Virus record (IMG/VR): IMGVR_UViG_3300042923_000252 | Span: 1 to 55,621 of that record | DNA length: 55,621 nt | Source of the DNA: a virus | Direction: 5' to 3' (one strand) | Shown here: positions 26,558 to 35,345 of the stretch, one piece after another | Numbering within the stretch: the stretch's first letter is position 1 | Layout: each line of letters starts with the position of its first letter | Made by a program: the position numbers and the translations under genes | Notes under the pieces: generated by a model | The model's database searches: none | Told to the model about the DNA's origin: nothing | Seen by the model: only the letters and a program-made list of their open reading frames with translations

Positions 26558-26945
26558 CGGCCTGGTCGTCCAGGCCATGCCCTCCGGGGCAGAGTTGATC
26601 CGGCTGGAGGACGCTTCGCCTGTTGTGAAGTGGTCCACAGGTCTGGTCGAACTGAACGAGGTTGAGCGCTGGAAGATCGCTCTCAAGGCTACTGAACTGG
26701 CCGGCACCCCCTACTCCTTCCTGGACTACGTCTCAATCGCCCTGAAGCGCCTTGGCGTGCCCTCACGGTTGATTCGAGACCGCGTCCGGGACTCGGGGCA
26801 CCTCATCTGCTCACAGCTCGTCGTGGAGGCGTACAGACGCGCCGGCATCGAGCTGTTCGGACCCGACACCTTCCCCGGCGACTACACGCCCGGGGACCTC
26901 TGGAAGCTGCTCAAGGAAATGGAAGCCGATGCACGAGTTCGATGA
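26427..26945 (+). CDS. NlpC/P60-like papain-fold hydrolase
   Basis: A 172-residue enzyme of the permuted papain-like group (YiiX/NlpC-P60 type). HALVYVG (His about 37) and HLICSQLVVEAYRRAG (Cys about 128) are the catalytic pair; KATELAGTPYSFLDYV resembles the substrate-groove part. Likely cleaves peptide or amide bonds in peptidoglycan, or a related amide. Its location before terminase is not that of a lysin, so a virion or early-late wall role is possible. GAGGAG precedes the ATG. It contains motif copy 17. Confidence 0.75.
   Translation: MTEPKPGDFGLTKIKGLAGAFVNFGQWFVGDFAPVQHALVYVGNGLVVQAMPSGAELIRLEDASPVVKWSTGLVELNEVERWKIALKATELAGTPYSFLDYVSIALKRLGVPSRLIRDRVRDSGHLICSQLVVEAYRRAGIELFGPDTFPGDYTPGDLWKLLKEMEADARVR
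26769..26781 (+). promoter_or_regulatory. 13-bp motif copy 17 (intragenic)
   Basis: Exact GTTGATTCGAGAC on the plus strand inside the hydrolase gene, coding L-I-R-D in the gene frame. Orientation agrees with rightward transcription. Confidence 0.65.
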
Positions 26946-27090
26946 CGAGTACCTCTACGAGGACGTTAAGCGGCCCTCCAAGGCCGCGGAGCGCTCTGGT
27001 TGGCGCTCTTCCGTCCAGGAGGAGCTTGACGACCTTGGAGACCTCTACGAGCTTCCTGAGGGCATTCAGATACCGGGGGTTCGTCTCTGA
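26929..27090 (+). CDS. 53-residue acidic protein
   Basis: A small gene: HEFDDEYLYEDVKRPSKAAE, then SVQEELDDLGDLYELPEG. It overlaps the end of the hydrolase gene by 17 bases and the next gene by one base (TGATGG). Acidic, helical; unknown. Confidence 0.6.
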   Translation: MHEFDDEYLYEDVKRPSKAAERSGWRSSVQEELDDLGDLYELPEGIQIPGVRL

Positions 27091-27383
27091 TGGATGTCTA
27101 CCGGGAGAGAGCACACCTGCTCTCGCACCTTGCAGCTATCTACCCGTCTCGACTCATCCGCGGTGCTGACCCGGAAGAGCCTGACTGGCCAGTGTTGTTC
27201 ATTGACTTCGGATTCCCGGATGGACAGGCCACTTGGCACATTTCGCCTGAGGATCTGGACCTCTTCGAGGACGTCAGTGACGAGGAAGCCGACTGGGCTA
27301 TCTGGGATGGCCACTCCACTGAGGAGAAGTACGAGCGGCTGGACAAGGCAACCAAGCAAGTCTACTGGGGGTACGAACTCTGA
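27090..27383 (+). CDS. Hypothetical protein (WDGHSTEEKYERL)
   Basis: A 97-residue acidic protein: VLFIDFGFPDGQATWHISPEDLDLFEDV and AIWDGHSTEEKYERL. The WDGHxTEEKYxRL pattern recurs in small Streptomyces-phage and actinomycete proteins of unknown function. One-base overlaps (TGATG) at both ends. Confidence 0.75.
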   Translation: MDVYRERAHLLSHLAAIYPSRLIRGADPEEPDWPVLFIDFGFPDGQATWHISPEDLDLFEDVSDEEADWAIWDGHSTEEKYERLDKATKQVYWGYEL

Positions 27384-27646
27384 TGTGTTCTCACCCTGAG
27401 CACTCCGTTGAGGTGCTTCCTGACGGACAGATTGCTGAAGAGCACGTTCTGAGTGATGAGCAGATGGCGGAAGTAGCTAACCACCAACCCATCCTGTATC
27501 GCCCTGAGGGCGAGAGCAGGCACAGCACTCCTGCTGAAGTCTGTTCAACTTGCAGTGATTTCGAGGCTGGACGTTTGGTACCCGCCTCCTTCTGCGAGAG
27601 ATCGAAAGCCATTATGGATAGGGAGGTGGTCCTTTATGGGTTCTAG
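27383..27646 (+). CDS. Hypothetical Cys/His-containing protein
   Basis: An 87-residue protein: CSHPEHSVEVLPDG at the start and CSTCSDFEAG, FCERSKAIMD later. Possible zinc ligands. Its end overlaps the start of the small terminase gene by 11 bases. Not recognised. Confidence 0.65.
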   Translation: MCSHPEHSVEVLPDGQIAEEHVLSDEQMAEVANHQPILYRPEGESRHSTPAEVCSTCSDFEAGRLVPASFCERSKAIMDREVVLYGF

Positions 27647-28064
27647 GGGACCAGCTCCCAAGGAGAACGCCGTAAGGCGTAACAAGCATGACTATGAGGT
27701 CGAGCTGAGTCCCAAGGCTCAGCCTGGACGACCTCTTCCCAAGACTCTCCCCGTCCAGACTGCCAGCGCTAAGCGCTTCTGGAAGACCTGGGCTGAGTCA
27801 CCTCAGTCGGCTACGTGGATGGAAACCGACTGGATTGAACTGGAGATCACAACTCTCCTCGTGGACCAACTCTACCTAGGTGACACCAAGTTGGCCGGCG
27901 AGATCCGGCAGAGGGTTGCCAAGTGGGGCGCCACCAACGAGGACCGGGCTCGACTTCGCATGTCCTTCGAGAAGAAGGACGACGAAGGCTCTGAGAGCCC
28001 TTCTAAGGGCTCCGAAGTACCCGAGATGGATGACGAGTTGTTCAAGAGGCTTAGAGCCGTGTAG
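27636..28064 (+). CDS. terS: Terminase small subunit
   Basis: A 142-residue protein directly before the large subunit. GSRGPAPKENAVRRNK is the typical beginning of P27-type small terminases, followed by helical DNA-recognition and oligomerisation parts (TDWIELEITTLLVDQLY, RQRVAKWGATNEDRARLRM). ATG at 27636 preceded by GGGAGG. It would recognise the pac/cos site. Confidence 0.85.
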   Translation: MGSRGPAPKENAVRRNKHDYEVELSPKAQPGRPLPKTLPVQTASAKRFWKTWAESPQSATWMETDWIELEITTLLVDQLYLGDTKLAGEIRQRVAKWGATNEDRARLRMSFEKKDDEGSESPSKGSEVPEMDDELFKRLRAV

Positions 28065-28077
28065 GGGGTGATACAGG

Positions 28078-29664
28078 ATGCCCCAGACAGGCAACCTGCC
28101 CCTCACGGTCCCCTCCCCCAAGGAGACTCTGGGATACCAGATCATCCGTTGGGCTCAGAAGTACGTCGTTACTCCTGATGGTGAACGAGCCGGTGAACCC
28201 TGGCAGTTCACTGACGAACAGCTCCGTTTCGTTCTCTGGTTCTACGCCATCAACCCTGACGGGACATGGAAGTACGCCGCGGGAACACTAAGGCGTGCAA
28301 AGGGCTGGGGAAAGACACCTCTCCTTGCAGCCCTGGCCATTACGGAGTTCCTGGGGCCTTGCCGGTTCAGTCACTTCGATGCCTTTGGCCTCCCTGTTGG
28401 TAAGCCGGTTCCTCTGCCCATTGTGCAGATTGGTGCCACTGCGCTGGACCAGACCGAGCAGACCTTGGACATGATCCGAGGAATGCTCTCGGAGTCTCCT
28501 GCTGAAGCTGAGTACGGCCTTGAGATCTCTAAGTCCATCATTCAGTTCAAGTCTGGTAAGCCGGGCAGTATCAAGCCTAAGGCGACTGCCGGCCGTACCA
28601 ATGAGGGTAACCGGCCCACATTCGTTGTGATGGACGAGGTTCACCACTGGGTTGGCTCCAATGGCGGCCCTGACTTCTATCAGGTGCTCAAGCGCAACGT
28701 CGAGAAGACGACGAAGGCTGGCTCCCGGTGGGTGACCACTACCAACGCTTACAACCCCAATGAGGACAGCGTTGCGCAGCGAATCCACGAGTCCGAAATG
28801 GTGGCTCAGGGATTCTGGCTGTACGACTGTCTTGAGGGCGACATCGCGGTTGAGGACATCCGTGATGAGGAGAAGGTAAAGAAGGCGCTGACAGAGGCGT
28901 ATGGGGACGCTACGTGGGCGGATATTGACGGACTCACCAAGACGATCCTGTACGACCGCACAACGCCTGACTCCACCTACTGCCGGTTCTACTTCAACCA
29001 GATCGCAGAGTCCTCGGACGGATGGATGTCCAAGGTCGAATGGGATGCCATTCACTCTAGCTATGAGCCCATCAAGCTCGGTGACCAGATAGCCATTGGC
29101 TTTGACGGTTCTATCCGCGGTGACGCCACGGGCCTTGTGGGCTGCCGGCTGAGTGATGGGAAGCTCTTTGTGATCGACGTCTGGGAGCGCCCCAAAGACG
29201 CTCGGGACGATTGGGAAGTTGACACCCTCGCGGTTGAGGCTGCGGTTTACAAGGCTTTCCGGGATTACAAGGTCGAGTGGTTCTACGGGGACCCTCCCTA
29301 CTTCCAGGAAGCCCTTGGTAGGTGGGCTATCCAGTTCGCCACAAGGGATACCGAGTACGTCTTTGAGTTCTGGACTAACAAGCCTACTCGCATGGTTCAG
29401 GCAACGGAGCGTTTCCGTTCCGCAGTGATGACCAAGGAAATCTGCCACGACGGAGACGAGCGTCTTACTCGTCACGTTCTCAATGCCGTTACCCGTGAAG
29501 TCACGGTGGGTGGCGAAGTCGGAATTCTCATTCAGAAGGACAGCCCACGATCCAAGAGGAAGATTGACCTTGCGGTATGCGCGATTCTCGCCCTGGAGGC
29601 GAGGGCGGATGCAATAGCCGACGGACGCATGAAGCGCCGTAGGAGCCGTGTCGTGGGGTTCTAG
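28078..29664 (+). CDS. terL: Terminase large subunit
   Basis: A 528-residue packaging motor. ATPase domain: Walker A RRAKGWGKT (72-80; a divergent form), Walker B FVVMDEVHHW (about 181-190), coupling motif WVTTTNAYNP. Nuclease domain: IGFDGSIRGDATGLVG (Asp about 344) and later acidic residues, ending with KRKIDLAVCAILALE. It translocates DNA into proheads and cuts it. Confidence 0.96.
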   Translation: MPQTGNLPLTVPSPKETLGYQIIRWAQKYVVTPDGERAGEPWQFTDEQLRFVLWFYAINPDGTWKYAAGTLRRAKGWGKTPLLAALAITEFLGPCRFSHFDAFGLPVGKPVPLPIVQIGATALDQTEQTLDMIRGMLSESPAEAEYGLEISKSIIQFKSGKPGSIKPKATAGRTNEGNRPTFVVMDEVHHWVGSNGGPDFYQVLKRNVEKTTKAGSRWVTTTNAYNPNEDSVAQRIHESEMVAQGFWLYDCLEGDIAVEDIRDEEKVKKALTEAYGDATWADIDGLTKTILYDRTTPDSTYCRFYFNQIAESSDGWMSKVEWDAIHSSYEPIKLGDQIAIGFDGSIRGDATGLVGCRLSDGKLFVIDVWERPKDARDDWEVDTLAVEAAVYKAFRDYKVEWFYGDPPYFQEALGRWAIQFATRDTEYVFEFWTNKPTRMVQATERFRSAVMTKEICHDGDERLTRHVLNAVTREVTVGGEVGILIQKDSPRSKRKIDLAVCAILALEARADAIADGRMKRRRSRVVGF

Positions 29665-29676
29665 TTAGGAGGCCCC

Positions 29677-31119
29677 ATGATTGTCCCTCCCAGCGGCTAC
29701 ACGTCCGTTGGTCCTCCTCAGACGGAGTTGGACTGGCTTGCGTTCCTGCAAGGGAAGCTGACCGAGAGACGTGCTGAGTACCTCAAGTACGCAAGCTACT
29801 ACGAGGGCGAACAGCAGAAGTTGAAGTTCGCTCAGGCTCGGTACAAGTCCGCATTCAAGGATCTTTTCAACGACTGGCGAGACAACTTCTGTGGTCTCAT
29901 CATCGACTCTGCTACGGAGCGAATGCGCGTTGAGGGCTTCCGGTTCCCCGGCAAGGGCAAGATGGACGAGGACGCTCAGAAGTTCTGGCAGCGCAACCAG
30001 CTCGATGCCCTGTCCAATGCCGTGCACCTGGACGCCATGGTCCAGGGCCGTGCCTACGTCATCGTGTGGGGCGGCCCCGATGGGGAGCCTCTCATCACGC
30101 CTGTCTCCGCAGAGGAGATGGCAGTCCAGTACAAGCCCGGCTCCAGCACGGAGCTGGAGGCCGCGGCCCGGTTCTTCATGGACGCCTGGGGCCGGCAGTG
30201 GGTGACGCTCTGGACCGAGACGTATGTGTACGAGGTCCCTCTTGGTAACACCTTGTGGGAGCAGGGAGAGCGGAAGCCCAACCCTCTTGGGATTGTGCCT
30301 GTCGTCCCCTTCCACAACAGGTCCCGCATCAATGGTGACCCCTACTCGGACCTTGCCAACGTCATCCCAATCCAGGATGCAATCAACAAGATTACGTCCG
30401 ATGCTCTCTTGGCCTCTGAGTTCGCAGCCTGGCCACAGAGGTGGGTCACGGGACTTGAGATCCAAGAGGATGACAACGGGAATCCCAAGGCCCCTTATGA
30501 CGTGGGTCTCGACAAGCTTCTTCAGGCTGAGAACCCCGAAGTGAAGTTCGGTCAGTTCGAGGCAGCAGACCTGAAGAACTATGTGAACTTTATCAACCTC
30601 CTGGTGCAGCATCTCAGCTCGGTTTCCCGTACTCCGAGCCACTACTTCCTTGTGAACCAGAACACGGCTCCGTCTGGTGAGGCCATCATCAGCGCTGAAG
30701 CCGGTCTGGTCTCCAAGGTCAAGGAACGGATGCTCTACTTCGGGGAAGCCTGGGAACAGGTCATTCGACTTTGTTTCGCTGTCAAGAAGGACAAGCGGGC
30801 AGAGGAATGGTCCATGGAGACCGTTTGGGCCGATCCCGAGTATCGGACCGAAGCCCAGCACATTGATTCACTCCTCAAGCTCAAGCAGCTCAACGTTCCG
30901 GAAGAGATTCTGTGGATGCGGGCTGGCTTTACCGCTACCGAGATAGCAGCCTTCCGAGAGCTTCGGAAGGAAGACGCCAAGGCAGCGAAGGAAATCCAGG
31001 AACTCGGGCCCCAGGCCCCTGAACCTGGTGCACCTGGGAAGGACAAGGCAGCCGCAATGGCGGCCAAGCCTCCTCAGGGCAACTCCGGGAATGTCTCTCG
31101 GAAGCTCAACGAGAAGTAG
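29677..31119 (+). CDS. Portal protein (SPP1 gp6-like)
   Basis: A 480-residue portal of the SPP1 gp6-like family: FKDLFNDWRDNFCGLIIDSATERM, VHLDAMVQGRAYVIVWGG, NVIPIQDAINKITSDALLASEFAAWPQRWVTG, SRTPSHYFL followed by SGEAIISAEAGL. It forms the dodecameric vertex where DNA enters and the tail attaches. Thirteen bases after terL with AGGAGG. Confidence 0.95.
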   Translation: MIVPPSGYTSVGPPQTELDWLAFLQGKLTERRAEYLKYASYYEGEQQKLKFAQARYKSAFKDLFNDWRDNFCGLIIDSATERMRVEGFRFPGKGKMDEDAQKFWQRNQLDALSNAVHLDAMVQGRAYVIVWGGPDGEPLITPVSAEEMAVQYKPGSSTELEAAARFFMDAWGRQWVTLWTETYVYEVPLGNTLWEQGERKPNPLGIVPVVPFHNRSRINGDPYSDLANVIPIQDAINKITSDALLASEFAAWPQRWVTGLEIQEDDNGNPKAPYDVGLDKLLQAENPEVKFGQFEAADLKNYVNFINLLVQHLSSVSRTPSHYFLVNQNTAPSGEAIISAEAGLVSKVKERMLYFGEAWEQVIRLCFAVKKDKRAEEWSMETVWADPEYRTEAQHIDSLLKLKQLNVPEEILWMRAGFTATEIAAFRELRKEDAKAAKEIQELGPQAPEPGAPGKDKAAAMAAKPPQGNSGNVSRKLNEK

Positions 31120-31182
31120 TAATCCGCGCAGGCCGGCAAGCCGAAATGGGGAGCCGGCTCAACACCGAAATGGGATGAGCGC

Positions 31183-31773
31183 ATGCCTGAAGAGAACACG
31201 CCCAACGAGCAGACCCCTACCACGGAGAATGCTCCTGGGGCTACTAGCACGACAACGGAGACTGCCTCGCAGGAGCCGAAGGCTCCCGCCACTCTCGAAG
31301 AGGCTCTGGCCCTCCTGGAGGAGGAGCGTAAGAGCACTACGAAGTGGAAGACTCTGTCTCGTCAGAACGAGAAGAAGTGGGAAGACGCTTCTGCTGAGCG
31401 TGATCAGCTCAAGCAGGCGACGATGACTGACGCTGAGAAGGCCATTGAGACCGCACGTACTGAGGGCCGGAATTCCGCACTCAGTGAGGTGGGGACAGAC
31501 CTGGTTTCTGCCGAAATGGCACTCCAGGCTGTTACGGCCGGCGTCACCCTTCCCGACGCTGAATATCTGAACGTCTCCAAGTTCATCGGGGACAACGGAC
31601 GTCCTAACAAGGACGCTATCAAGTCCTTTGTGGAGTCGCTTCCCAAGGCGAACTCTGGTCAGGGGTTCCCTAACCTCCAGGGTGCTGGACGACAGTCCGG
31701 TAGCGCTGGTGAGTTCACGTCCATGGACCCCAATGAACTTGCAGATTTCATTGGTGATGGGTCCGTTATCTGA
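31183..31773 (+). CDS. Capsid scaffolding protein
   Basis: A 196-residue protein between portal and capsid. The N-terminus is low-complexity Thr/Glu/Pro, then a long coiled coil (ATLEEALALLEEERKSTTKW, SAERDQLKQATMTDAEKAIE), and a C-terminal FPNLQGAGRQSGSAGEF, MDPNELADFIGDG. This is the usual make-up of actinophage scaffolds. The 63-base gap before it contains two copies of CCGAAATGGG. Confidence 0.88.
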   Translation: MPEENTPNEQTPTTENAPGATSTTTETASQEPKAPATLEEALALLEEERKSTTKWKTLSRQNEKKWEDASAERDQLKQATMTDAEKAIETARTEGRNSALSEVGTDLVSAEMALQAVTAGVTLPDAEYLNVSKFIGDNGRPNKDAIKSFVESLPKANSGQGFPNLQGAGRQSGSAGEFTSMDPNELADFIGDGSVI

Positions 31774-31795
31774 CCGTCCCATGCCACTTCTGTAA

Positions 31796-31820
31796 GCCCT
31801 CCCCTCCGGAGGGCTTTTTT
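31796..31820 (+). terminator. Terminator between scaffold and capsid genes
   Basis: GCCCTCC / GGAGGGC with a CCTCC loop and six T: a classical intrinsic terminator. It probably trims upstream messages while the capsid gene is read from its own promoter or by partial readthrough. Confidence 0.9.
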
Positions 31821-31840
31821 CATGCCCTTGGAGGGGTTTT

Positions 31841-32929
31841 ATGGCTACTACGCATCACTTTAATCTTGACCCGAAGCAGGTGACCATTGCTGCTCTGGGT
31901 CTGCTGGACCGTCAGCTCACCCTTGGCTCCATCCCGGCTCGTTACTCCGAGCTGGACTTCACCGGTGGCCTGGGTGACGTCATCAACGTCAACCGTCCTT
32001 CCCGGAGCATCCCGGTTCAGGAGACTGGTGTCTCCAACATCATCAAGAACCCGATCACGGGTGACAAGAACGTCTTCGCCGCGGCCTCGGACCGTCCGCT
32101 GCCTTCGGCTGCGCGTCGGGCCCCGAACGGCTTCATCAACGAGACCCGGTTCCCGGTCCAGCTCACCACGCTGGCCCAGAACGCCTCCACCCTCTCGATG
32201 GAGCAGGTTGCCTTTGACCTGAAGAAGTTCGGTGGCCAGGTGCTGGCTCCGCTGACCCGCGGTATGGCCGAGTACTTCGATGACACGATTGCCGCTTGGA
32301 TCAAGGCCAACATCACCCGTTCCGCGCTGACCACGGCGCAGAAGACGGCCATCGGTGGTGACGTTGAGGTCTCCATTCCGCAGTACGACGGTACCCGTCA
32401 GAACATGATGGACCGTGCGCTTGCCCTGCGCGTGGCCTTCGTTGACGCTCGACTGCACCTGAACCGTGCGAACGTTCCGCACTCCGAGCGGTACGTCATC
32501 GCCGGCCCCGAGGTTGAGGCCATCCTTCTGAAGGACCCGGAGTTCGTGGCCGTCGACTATAGCGGTGACACCAACGCCCTTCGTCGGGCCACCATCGGTT
32601 CCTTCTACGGCTTTGACGTCGTGGTCCACAACTCGTTCGACCTGGAAATGTACTTCTTCCACAAGAGCGCGTTCCTCCTGGCCTCCGTGTGCCCGGCCAT
32701 CCCGATGGGTGCCGTCACCGGCTCGGTCCAGAACGTGAACGGCATCGCCACCCGCATGCTGGTCGACTACGACTACGACCTCAAGGCGGACACGATCGGC
32801 CTGGACACCATGTACGGCTTCACCACGATCAAGGAAGACCCGGACTACAACGTCCGCGGGACCCTGATCGGTGAGAAGTTCGTCCGTGGCCTCAAGGTGA
32901 ACATCACCGAGGTTGCTCCGACTCCGTGA
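31841..32929 (+). CDS. Major capsid protein
   Basis: A 362-residue coat protein following scaffold, with P22-coat-like/HK97-fold features: VTIAALGLLDRQLTLGSIP, INVNRPSRSIPV, LTTLAQNASTLSMEQVAFDLK, YVIAGPEVEAILLKDPEFV, GSFYGFDVVVHNSF, ATRMLVDYDYDLKADTIG. Codon choice is visibly the most GC-rich and regular of the genome, as expected of the most expressed gene. Confidence 0.93.
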   Translation: MATTHHFNLDPKQVTIAALGLLDRQLTLGSIPARYSELDFTGGLGDVINVNRPSRSIPVQETGVSNIIKNPITGDKNVFAAASDRPLPSAARRAPNGFINETRFPVQLTTLAQNASTLSMEQVAFDLKKFGGQVLAPLTRGMAEYFDDTIAAWIKANITRSALTTAQKTAIGGDVEVSIPQYDGTRQNMMDRALALRVAFVDARLHLNRANVPHSERYVIAGPEVEAILLKDPEFVAVDYSGDTNALRRATIGSFYGFDVVVHNSFDLEMYFFHKSAFLLASVCPAIPMGAVTGSVQNVNGIATRMLVDYDYDLKADTIGLDTMYGFTTIKEDPDYNVRGTLIGEKFVRGLKVNITEVAPTP

Positions 32930-32962
32930 CCAACCCCTTCCCTTTGAAGGGAGGGATGACTA

Positions 32963-33520
32963 GTGGCCTTTGTCACTACTGAGGAGGTGGCCACCCGTCT
33001 TGGGTGGCCCCTCACTCCCGAGGAAACAGCCAAGGTCCAGGCGTTCATTGACGACTGCACTGTCCTGATAGAGGACTACTGCGGTAAGGACTTTGAGCGC
33101 AGGACGAACCAGTCCTTCCAACTCCCAGCAGAAGACTTCTGCACCATCCTCATTCCGTCCAGGTACCTCCCTTACTTGACGGTGACCTCCGTCTCCTTCG
33201 AGGACGGAGTTCCTTTGACGGACTGGGAGTACGGGAACGGGGTTCTCTACCGGGAAGCCGGCTGGGCAACGGGACAGCTCATCACAGTCACCGGGTCCTG
33301 GGGCTACACCACGTTGCCCGGAGTCCTCAAGCCGACCACTTCGGCTGAGGTCATTCGGTGGATGACTCAGACTCCTGGCCTGGCCATGGAACGTACGGGT
33401 GAGCGAGAGGTGGAGTACGCAACGGCCTCGTCTCCTCAGTCCCTGTCTGAGGCTGCCAAGTTCGCCCTTCGTCGTTTCAGGCCATCAGTGGGAACGCTCT
33501 CCTTGCGGAGGGCGGACTGA
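32963..33520 (+). CDS. Head-tail connector (adaptor)
   Basis: A 185-residue protein with the gp6/gp15-like adaptor pattern: VTTEEVATRLGWPLTPEE, VQAFIDDCTVLIEDYCG, then a central beta part (YLTVTSVSFEDGVPL, ITVTGSWGYTTLP), and a C-terminal FALRRFRPSVG. GTG start. It would bind the portal ring. Confidence 0.85.
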   Translation: MAFVTTEEVATRLGWPLTPEETAKVQAFIDDCTVLIEDYCGKDFERRTNQSFQLPAEDFCTILIPSRYLPYLTVTSVSFEDGVPLTDWEYGNGVLYREAGWATGQLITVTGSWGYTTLPGVLKPTTSAEVIRWMTQTPGLAMERTGEREVEYATASSPQSLSEAAKFALRRFRPSVGTLSLRRAD

Positions 33521-33849
33521 TGAGCCAGTACAACGAGCGGATTGAGGTCTACTCCGCGGCTGAGGTTGAGGGCACGTACACCACGAAGAGGGACTGGGAT
33601 CACCCGGTCCTGGTCCTCACTTCTCGTGCCAGTGTCCAGCCTGACCGCAACTTCGAGATGAGGTCCCCTGAAAGGGACCTAGCTCAGGAGCGTCTCAACG
33701 TCTTCATCCCATACACAGAGGTGATAGACGATCAGGACCGCGTCAAGTGGCGCGGGCTCTGGTACGAGATCGACGGACCTCCGGACCTCTGGCCCTACGG
33801 CTCCACCCGTCACACCCTGCTGAAGATCTGGAGGGCGAAGAACGGATGA
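33520..33849 (+). CDS. Head-tail stopper
   Basis: A 109-residue beta-barrel type protein: YNERIEVYSAAE, VLVLTSRASVQPDRNFEM, LNVFIPYTEVIDDQDRVKW, YEIDGPPDLWPYGSTRHTLL. Position and pattern fit the stopper (SPP1 gp16-like), closing the head after packaging. One-base-type overlap with the gene before it. Confidence 0.8.
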   Translation: MSQYNERIEVYSAAEVEGTYTTKRDWDHPVLVLTSRASVQPDRNFEMRSPERDLAQERLNVFIPYTEVIDDQDRVKWRGLWYEIDGPPDLWPYGSTRHTLLKIWRAKNG

Positions 33850-34199
33850 GAGATGGCGAATTCAAGCTGACCATGCACCGGGGTTGGGAGAACGAGGTTC
33901 TCTCCACCCTAGAGGCTGGTGCACTCGTTGCCGAGGTCACTGGAGAGCTGCGGAACATGGTTGTCCGGGATGCTCCTCGGGCTAAGAACGTCAATACCAA
34001 CTGGAACCAGATCAAGAAGAACGTCTCTGCCTTCGTGGAGAAGGACGTCAAGGGCTACTACGGCAACGTCACACTGGAACTCAATGACCGAGTTCGTCAC
34101 GCCCTGCTTCAGGATCAAGGATGGACCGACAAGCGAGGACGCCGGCACCCCGGTAAGCGATACCTCAGGGAAGTCCTGCTGAAGGCGAGGATGGAATGA
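33846..34199 (+). CDS. Tail completion / minor head-tail protein (HK97 gp10-like)
   Basis: A 117-residue protein: MHRGWENEVLSTLEAGALVAEVTGELRNMV, APRAKNVNTNWNQIKKNV, and YLREVLLKARME. Position before the tail terminator and the helix-then-loop pattern suggest an HK97 gp10-like head-tail joining protein. ATGA overlap at the start. Confidence 0.7.
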   Translation: MRDGEFKLTMHRGWENEVLSTLEAGALVAEVTGELRNMVVRDAPRAKNVNTNWNQIKKNVSAFVEKDVKGYYGNVTLELNDRVRHALLQDQGWTDKRGRRHPGKRYLREVLLKARME

Positions 34200-34588
34200 A
34201 CCTTGATCCCATCGCCTCAGTGGTCACGTTCCTACGGAGCCTCCCTGATCTGCCTCCAGGCAGTGTCACGGGTGACCTGAGTGCTCGTGAGGTCGGAGAC
34301 ACCACCATCTACGTTGAACATGACGGGGGTTACCGGGTAGAGCGAGACGCAGAGCTTGACCGGGTCTACATTGCCTACGAGGTCTACTCCCTGGACAGGG
34401 AAGAGGCTGCTTCACTGGCCTTCCTCGTTCGGAAGCTGCTTCTTCGAGGTCTCCGTAATGGGGTGACTGTGAAGGATCTCTTCTTCCTGGACTCCCGAGA
34501 CGAGGAACTCCCGGACTACGAGCCGGATGGCAGTTCACGAGAACACGTTTACTGCGGAGTGGTCTCCCTGTACTACCTGGAGACCTAA
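34196..34588 (+). CDS. Tail terminator protein
   Basis: A 130-residue protein: IASVVTFLRSLPDLPPGSVTGDL, TTIYVEHDGGYRVERDAELDRVYIAYEVYS, EAASLAFLVRKLLL. The strand pattern and place just before the major tail protein match tail terminators, which cap the tail tube. ATGA-type overlap with the previous gene. Confidence 0.82.
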   Translation: MNLDPIASVVTFLRSLPDLPPGSVTGDLSAREVGDTTIYVEHDGGYRVERDAELDRVYIAYEVYSLDREEAASLAFLVRKLLLRGLRNGVTVKDLFFLDSRDEELPDYEPDGSSREHVYCGVVSLYYLET

Positions 34589-34612
34589 CCCCCTGAGGCA
34601 TGACCTCAGTTG

Positions 34613-34635
34613 ACGGCCCTTTGGGGCCGTTTTTT
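34613..34635 (+). terminator. Terminator before major tail protein
   Basis: ACGGCCC / GGGCCGT with a TTTG loop followed by TTTTT: intrinsic terminator between the connector genes and the major tail gene. Confidence 0.88.
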
Positions 34636-34665
34636 GTTGCCCCCAAAGCCGTTTAGGAGAGCCCT

Positions 34666-35262
34666 ATGCCTTCTGGAGATGCAAAGAAGATCCGGTTTGC
34701 ACCGGATGGAATGATCTACCTTGCCCCCGTCTCTGAGTCCCTCGTCCTTCCTGAGGAGGTCGGTGACGGTGCCACTGCCCCCGCGGGTTTCAAGGCCCTC
34801 GGTTACGTCTCGGAGAACGGCGTCACCCTGACTCCGACCATTCAGACCACGCCTATGCCGGCCTGGCAGTCTGCGGCCCCGGTCCTCTACAACGTGGACT
34901 CCGCGGCCTTCCAGATGCAGGCCACCCTTCTGGAGGCGTCCAAGCTCGTCACGGAGACCTTCTTCGGTGCCGAGTGGCAGGAGGTCGTTGAGGACGTTGC
35001 CGGCGTTCCTACGCCGACCGGTGAGTACAAGCTGACCCTCAGCTCTCTTCCGGAGCTGAAGGAGTTCGCCATCGTCGTTGACTGGCGTCACGGCGAGCAC
35101 CTGTGGCGAGTCGTCATGGAGCGCTCGATGGTTGCCGAGCGTGGCGCCATCACCCTCCAGCGGACGCAGTCCCAGCAGTTCGAACTCACCATTGACGCGC
35201 TGGACTCCGCGGGCAACCTCGGACACGTCTACACCACGGAGAACATGGGCAACACTCCCTGA
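34666..35262 (+). CDS. Major tail protein
   Basis: A 198-residue tube protein: IRFAPDGMIYLAPVSESLVLP, LGYVSENGVTLTPTIQTTPM, FQMQATLLEASKLVTETFFG, FAIVVDWRHGEHLWRVVMERSMV, FELTIDALDSAGN. Strong, regular codon use and flanking terminator and motif-hairpin module suggest high separate expression. Confidence 0.93.
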   Translation: MPSGDAKKIRFAPDGMIYLAPVSESLVLPEEVGDGATAPAGFKALGYVSENGVTLTPTIQTTPMPAWQSAAPVLYNVDSAAFQMQATLLEASKLVTETFFGAEWQEVVEDVAGVPTPTGEYKLTLSSLPELKEFAIVVDWRHGEHLWRVVMERSMVAERGAITLQRTQSQQFELTIDALDSAGNLGHVYTTENMGNTP

Positions 35263-35269
35263 TCTCTTG

Positions 35270-35308
35270 GTTGAAACGAGACCCTGGCCGGGAGGTCTAA
35301 ATCCCGGC
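35270..35308 (+). promoter_or_regulatory. 13-bp motif copy 18 with hairpin
   Basis: GTTGAAACGAGAC (35270-35282) on the plus strand, followed by hairpin GCCGGGA / TCCCGGC (35287-35293 / 35302-35308). The module stands between the major tail gene and the tail assembly chaperone gene. Confidence 0.7.
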
Positions 35309-35345
35309 ACCTCTCTCACTCACTCACTGTCTCCAGGAGATACCC

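Noticed and set aside
27125-27137. GTCTCGACTCATC as another motif copy
   Set aside because: Three mismatches, inside a coding region and opposed to local transcription; expected by chance.
31120-31182. Repeated CCGAAATGGG before the scaffold gene as a regulatory repeat
   Set aside because: Only two copies, both in one 63-base gap and not found elsewhere; could be a local duplication around a start site.
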